DNA of 59,350 nucleotides, from contig NZ_JYJG01000114.1 of NCBI RefSeq assembly GCF_000955955.1, positions 1 through 59,350 of the forward strand. The letters run 5' to 3'. A model generated the notes under the pieces. It saw only the letters and a program-made list of their open reading frames with translations. It had not been told where the DNA came from and searched no databases. The translations under genes and the position numbers were made by a program. The DNA comes from Lentzea aerocolonigenes (GTDB lineage Bacteria > Actinomycetota > Actinomycetes > Mycobacteriales > Pseudonocardiaceae). Within the stretch, counting starts at the first letter, position 1, and every line of letters starts with the position of its first letter. Shown piece by piece: positions 58,479 through 59,350 of this stretch.

Positions 58479-59350
58479 GTGACAGACCGAGAAGTCGGGG
58501 TTCTGGCGATCGGGGCGGGGCCGGCGAACCTGGCGCTCGCCGTCGCGATCGAGGAGTCCGAGTCGGACCTGGCCGAGAACACCCTGCTGCTGGAGCAGAG
58601 CCCGGACGTCAAGTGGCAGCGCAACCTGCTGATGCCGTGGGCGCGCAGCCAGGTCTCGTTCCTCAAGGACCTGGTGACGTTGCGCAACCCGCGCAGCCGC
58701 TTCTCGTTCCTCAACTTCCTGCACTCCCAGGGCAGGCTCGACGAGTTCTGCAACCTCGGCACGTTCAGCCCGTACCGCTGGGAGCTGTCGGACTACCTGC
58801 AGTGGGCCGCGAAGGAGCTGGAGCGGGTGCAGATCCGCTACGACGCCCGAGCTCAGAGCATCGAGCCCACGCGCTCGGACGACGGTTCGATCACCGGCTG
58901 GGAAGTGTCCCTCGTGGACGGTGACCGGATCCGCTGCCGCGACCTCGTCGTCGGTGGCGGCCGCGATCCCCGCATCCCGGACGTGTTCGGCGAGCTGCCT
59001 GCCGAACGGATCGTGCACAGCGCCCAGTACCGCACCAGGATCGCGCAGATCCCCAAGGACAAGCCGTTGCGCGCGGTCGTCGTGGGCGGCGCGCAGAGCG
59101 CGGCGGAGATGTTCTACGCGCTGCACCAGAACCTGCCCGAGAGCCAGGTGACGATGGTCGTCCGCTCGATCGGGCTGCAGAACTACCAGCACAGCAAGTT
59201 CGTGAACGAGCTGTTCTACCCGTCGTTCGTGGACGAGTTCTACGACAGCCCGCCCGAGGTGCGCAAGCAGATCCTCGGCGAGATGCGCCTGACGAACTAC
59301 GCGGGCCTCGCGCCGGAGTTCCTCGACCAGCTCTACACGATGCTCTACCA
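58479..59350 (+). CDS. Second N-hydroxylase (lysine/ornithine type), cut by the window edge
   Basis: About 290 residues are visible from the GTG at 58479 (GAGGGGG upstream), with no stop before the edge. It repeats the FAD motif VGVLAIGAGPANLALAVAIE and WARSQVSFLKDLVTLRNPRS almost exactly, and AVVVGGAQSAAEMFYALHQN for NADPH. Aligned by eye, most residues match the enzyme at 52096. It is a close paralog and not a broken copy. It starts a second transcription unit of the same cluster, which must continue to the right of the window. Confidence 0.88.
   Translation, partial: MTDREVGVLAIGAGPANLALAVAIEESESDLAENTLLLEQSPDVKWQRNLLMPWARSQVSFLKDLVTLRNPRSRFSFLNFLHSQGRLDEFCNLGTFSPYRWELSDYLQWAAKELERVQIRYDARAQSIEPTRSDDGSITGWEVSLVDGDRIRCRDLVVGGGRDPRIPDVFGELPAERIVHSAQYRTRIAQIPKDKPLRAVVVGGAQSAAEMFYALHQNLPESQVTMVVRSIGLQNYQHSKFVNELFYPSFVDEFYDSPPEVRKQILGEMRLTNYAGLAPEFLDQLYTMLY

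Overview
This is a GC-rich actinobacterial chromosome segment. The very high GC at third codon positions, frequent GTG/TTG starts, start/stop overlaps of the ATGA, GTGA and TGATG types, Tat-exported enzymes, PASTA-domain penicillin-binding protein, DUF3152 and DivIVA-like proteins and many WYL, PucR, LuxR and ECF regulators all fit a filamentous actinomycete. A member of the Pseudonocardiales (Lentzea, Saccharothrix or Actinosynnema type) is my best guess, but the genus is inference. No rRNA, tRNA, CRISPR array, prophage or intact insertion sequence was seen.

Layout. 0-6 kb: small regulator/enzyme pairs (AraC with a DinB-like protein, WYL regulator with a VOC protein, CGNR protein with an EamA transporter) and the remnant of an aldehyde dehydrogenase. 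6.3-12.6 kb: a 1967-residue secreted protein with a tandem repeat of about 400 residues, coupled to a small lipoprotein. 12.6-25.6 kb: quinone oxidoreductase, ECF sigma factor with two candidate regulators, MFS/ArsR pair, Tat-exported phospholipase C, flavin monooxygenase/PucR pair, luciferase-like oxidoreductase and a class A penicillin-binding protein. 25.8-31.3 kb: a co-directional envelope-flavoured row (GH25 lysozyme, membrane-anchored and secreted small proteins, DivIVA-like protein, Usp-like protein, DUF3152 metalloprotease-like protein, GT4 glycosyltransferase). 31.3-40.1 kb: LplA-like protein, VanY-like lipoprotein, nucleotidyltransferase, a frameshifted amidase in a cupin operon, an AAA regulator opposite a 61-residue LuxR helix-turn-helix protein, an F420/flavin oxidoreductase and a deaminase. 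40.4-42.9 kb: a rifamycin phosphotransferase (rph) with a rifamycin-associated-element-like palindrome in its leader. 43-50 kb: a large GH2 glycosidase, a frameshifted LuxR regulator, a secreted metallopeptidase interrupted by a Tn5 mosaic-end-like sequence, a ferredoxin and a PfpI protein. A 151-bp element with 25-bp perfect inverted ends sits between two convergent genes at 50.0-50.2 kb.

50.2 kb to the right edge holds the most interesting system. A tight operon encodes a lysine/ornithine N-hydroxylase, a methionyl-tRNA-synthetase-like protein, a D-amino-acid-oxidase-fold flavoprotein, an MFS exporter and an ATP-grasp ligase. A second N-hydroxylase follows under a near-identical promoter and runs off the window. 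A stand-alone cupin and a NarL-type response regulator with a TTA codon are divergent to it. N-hydroxylase, cupin, MetRS-like protein and DAO-like flavoprotein are the enzyme set known for N-N bond (hydrazine) formation in s56-p1 and triacsin biosynthesis. There the cupin and MetRS parts are one polypeptide; here they would be split. I propose a hydrazine-type natural-product cluster that continues to the right.

Several genes are broken by single-base shifts, and one contains adapter-like sequence. Part of the apparent gene decay may therefore be draft-assembly error.
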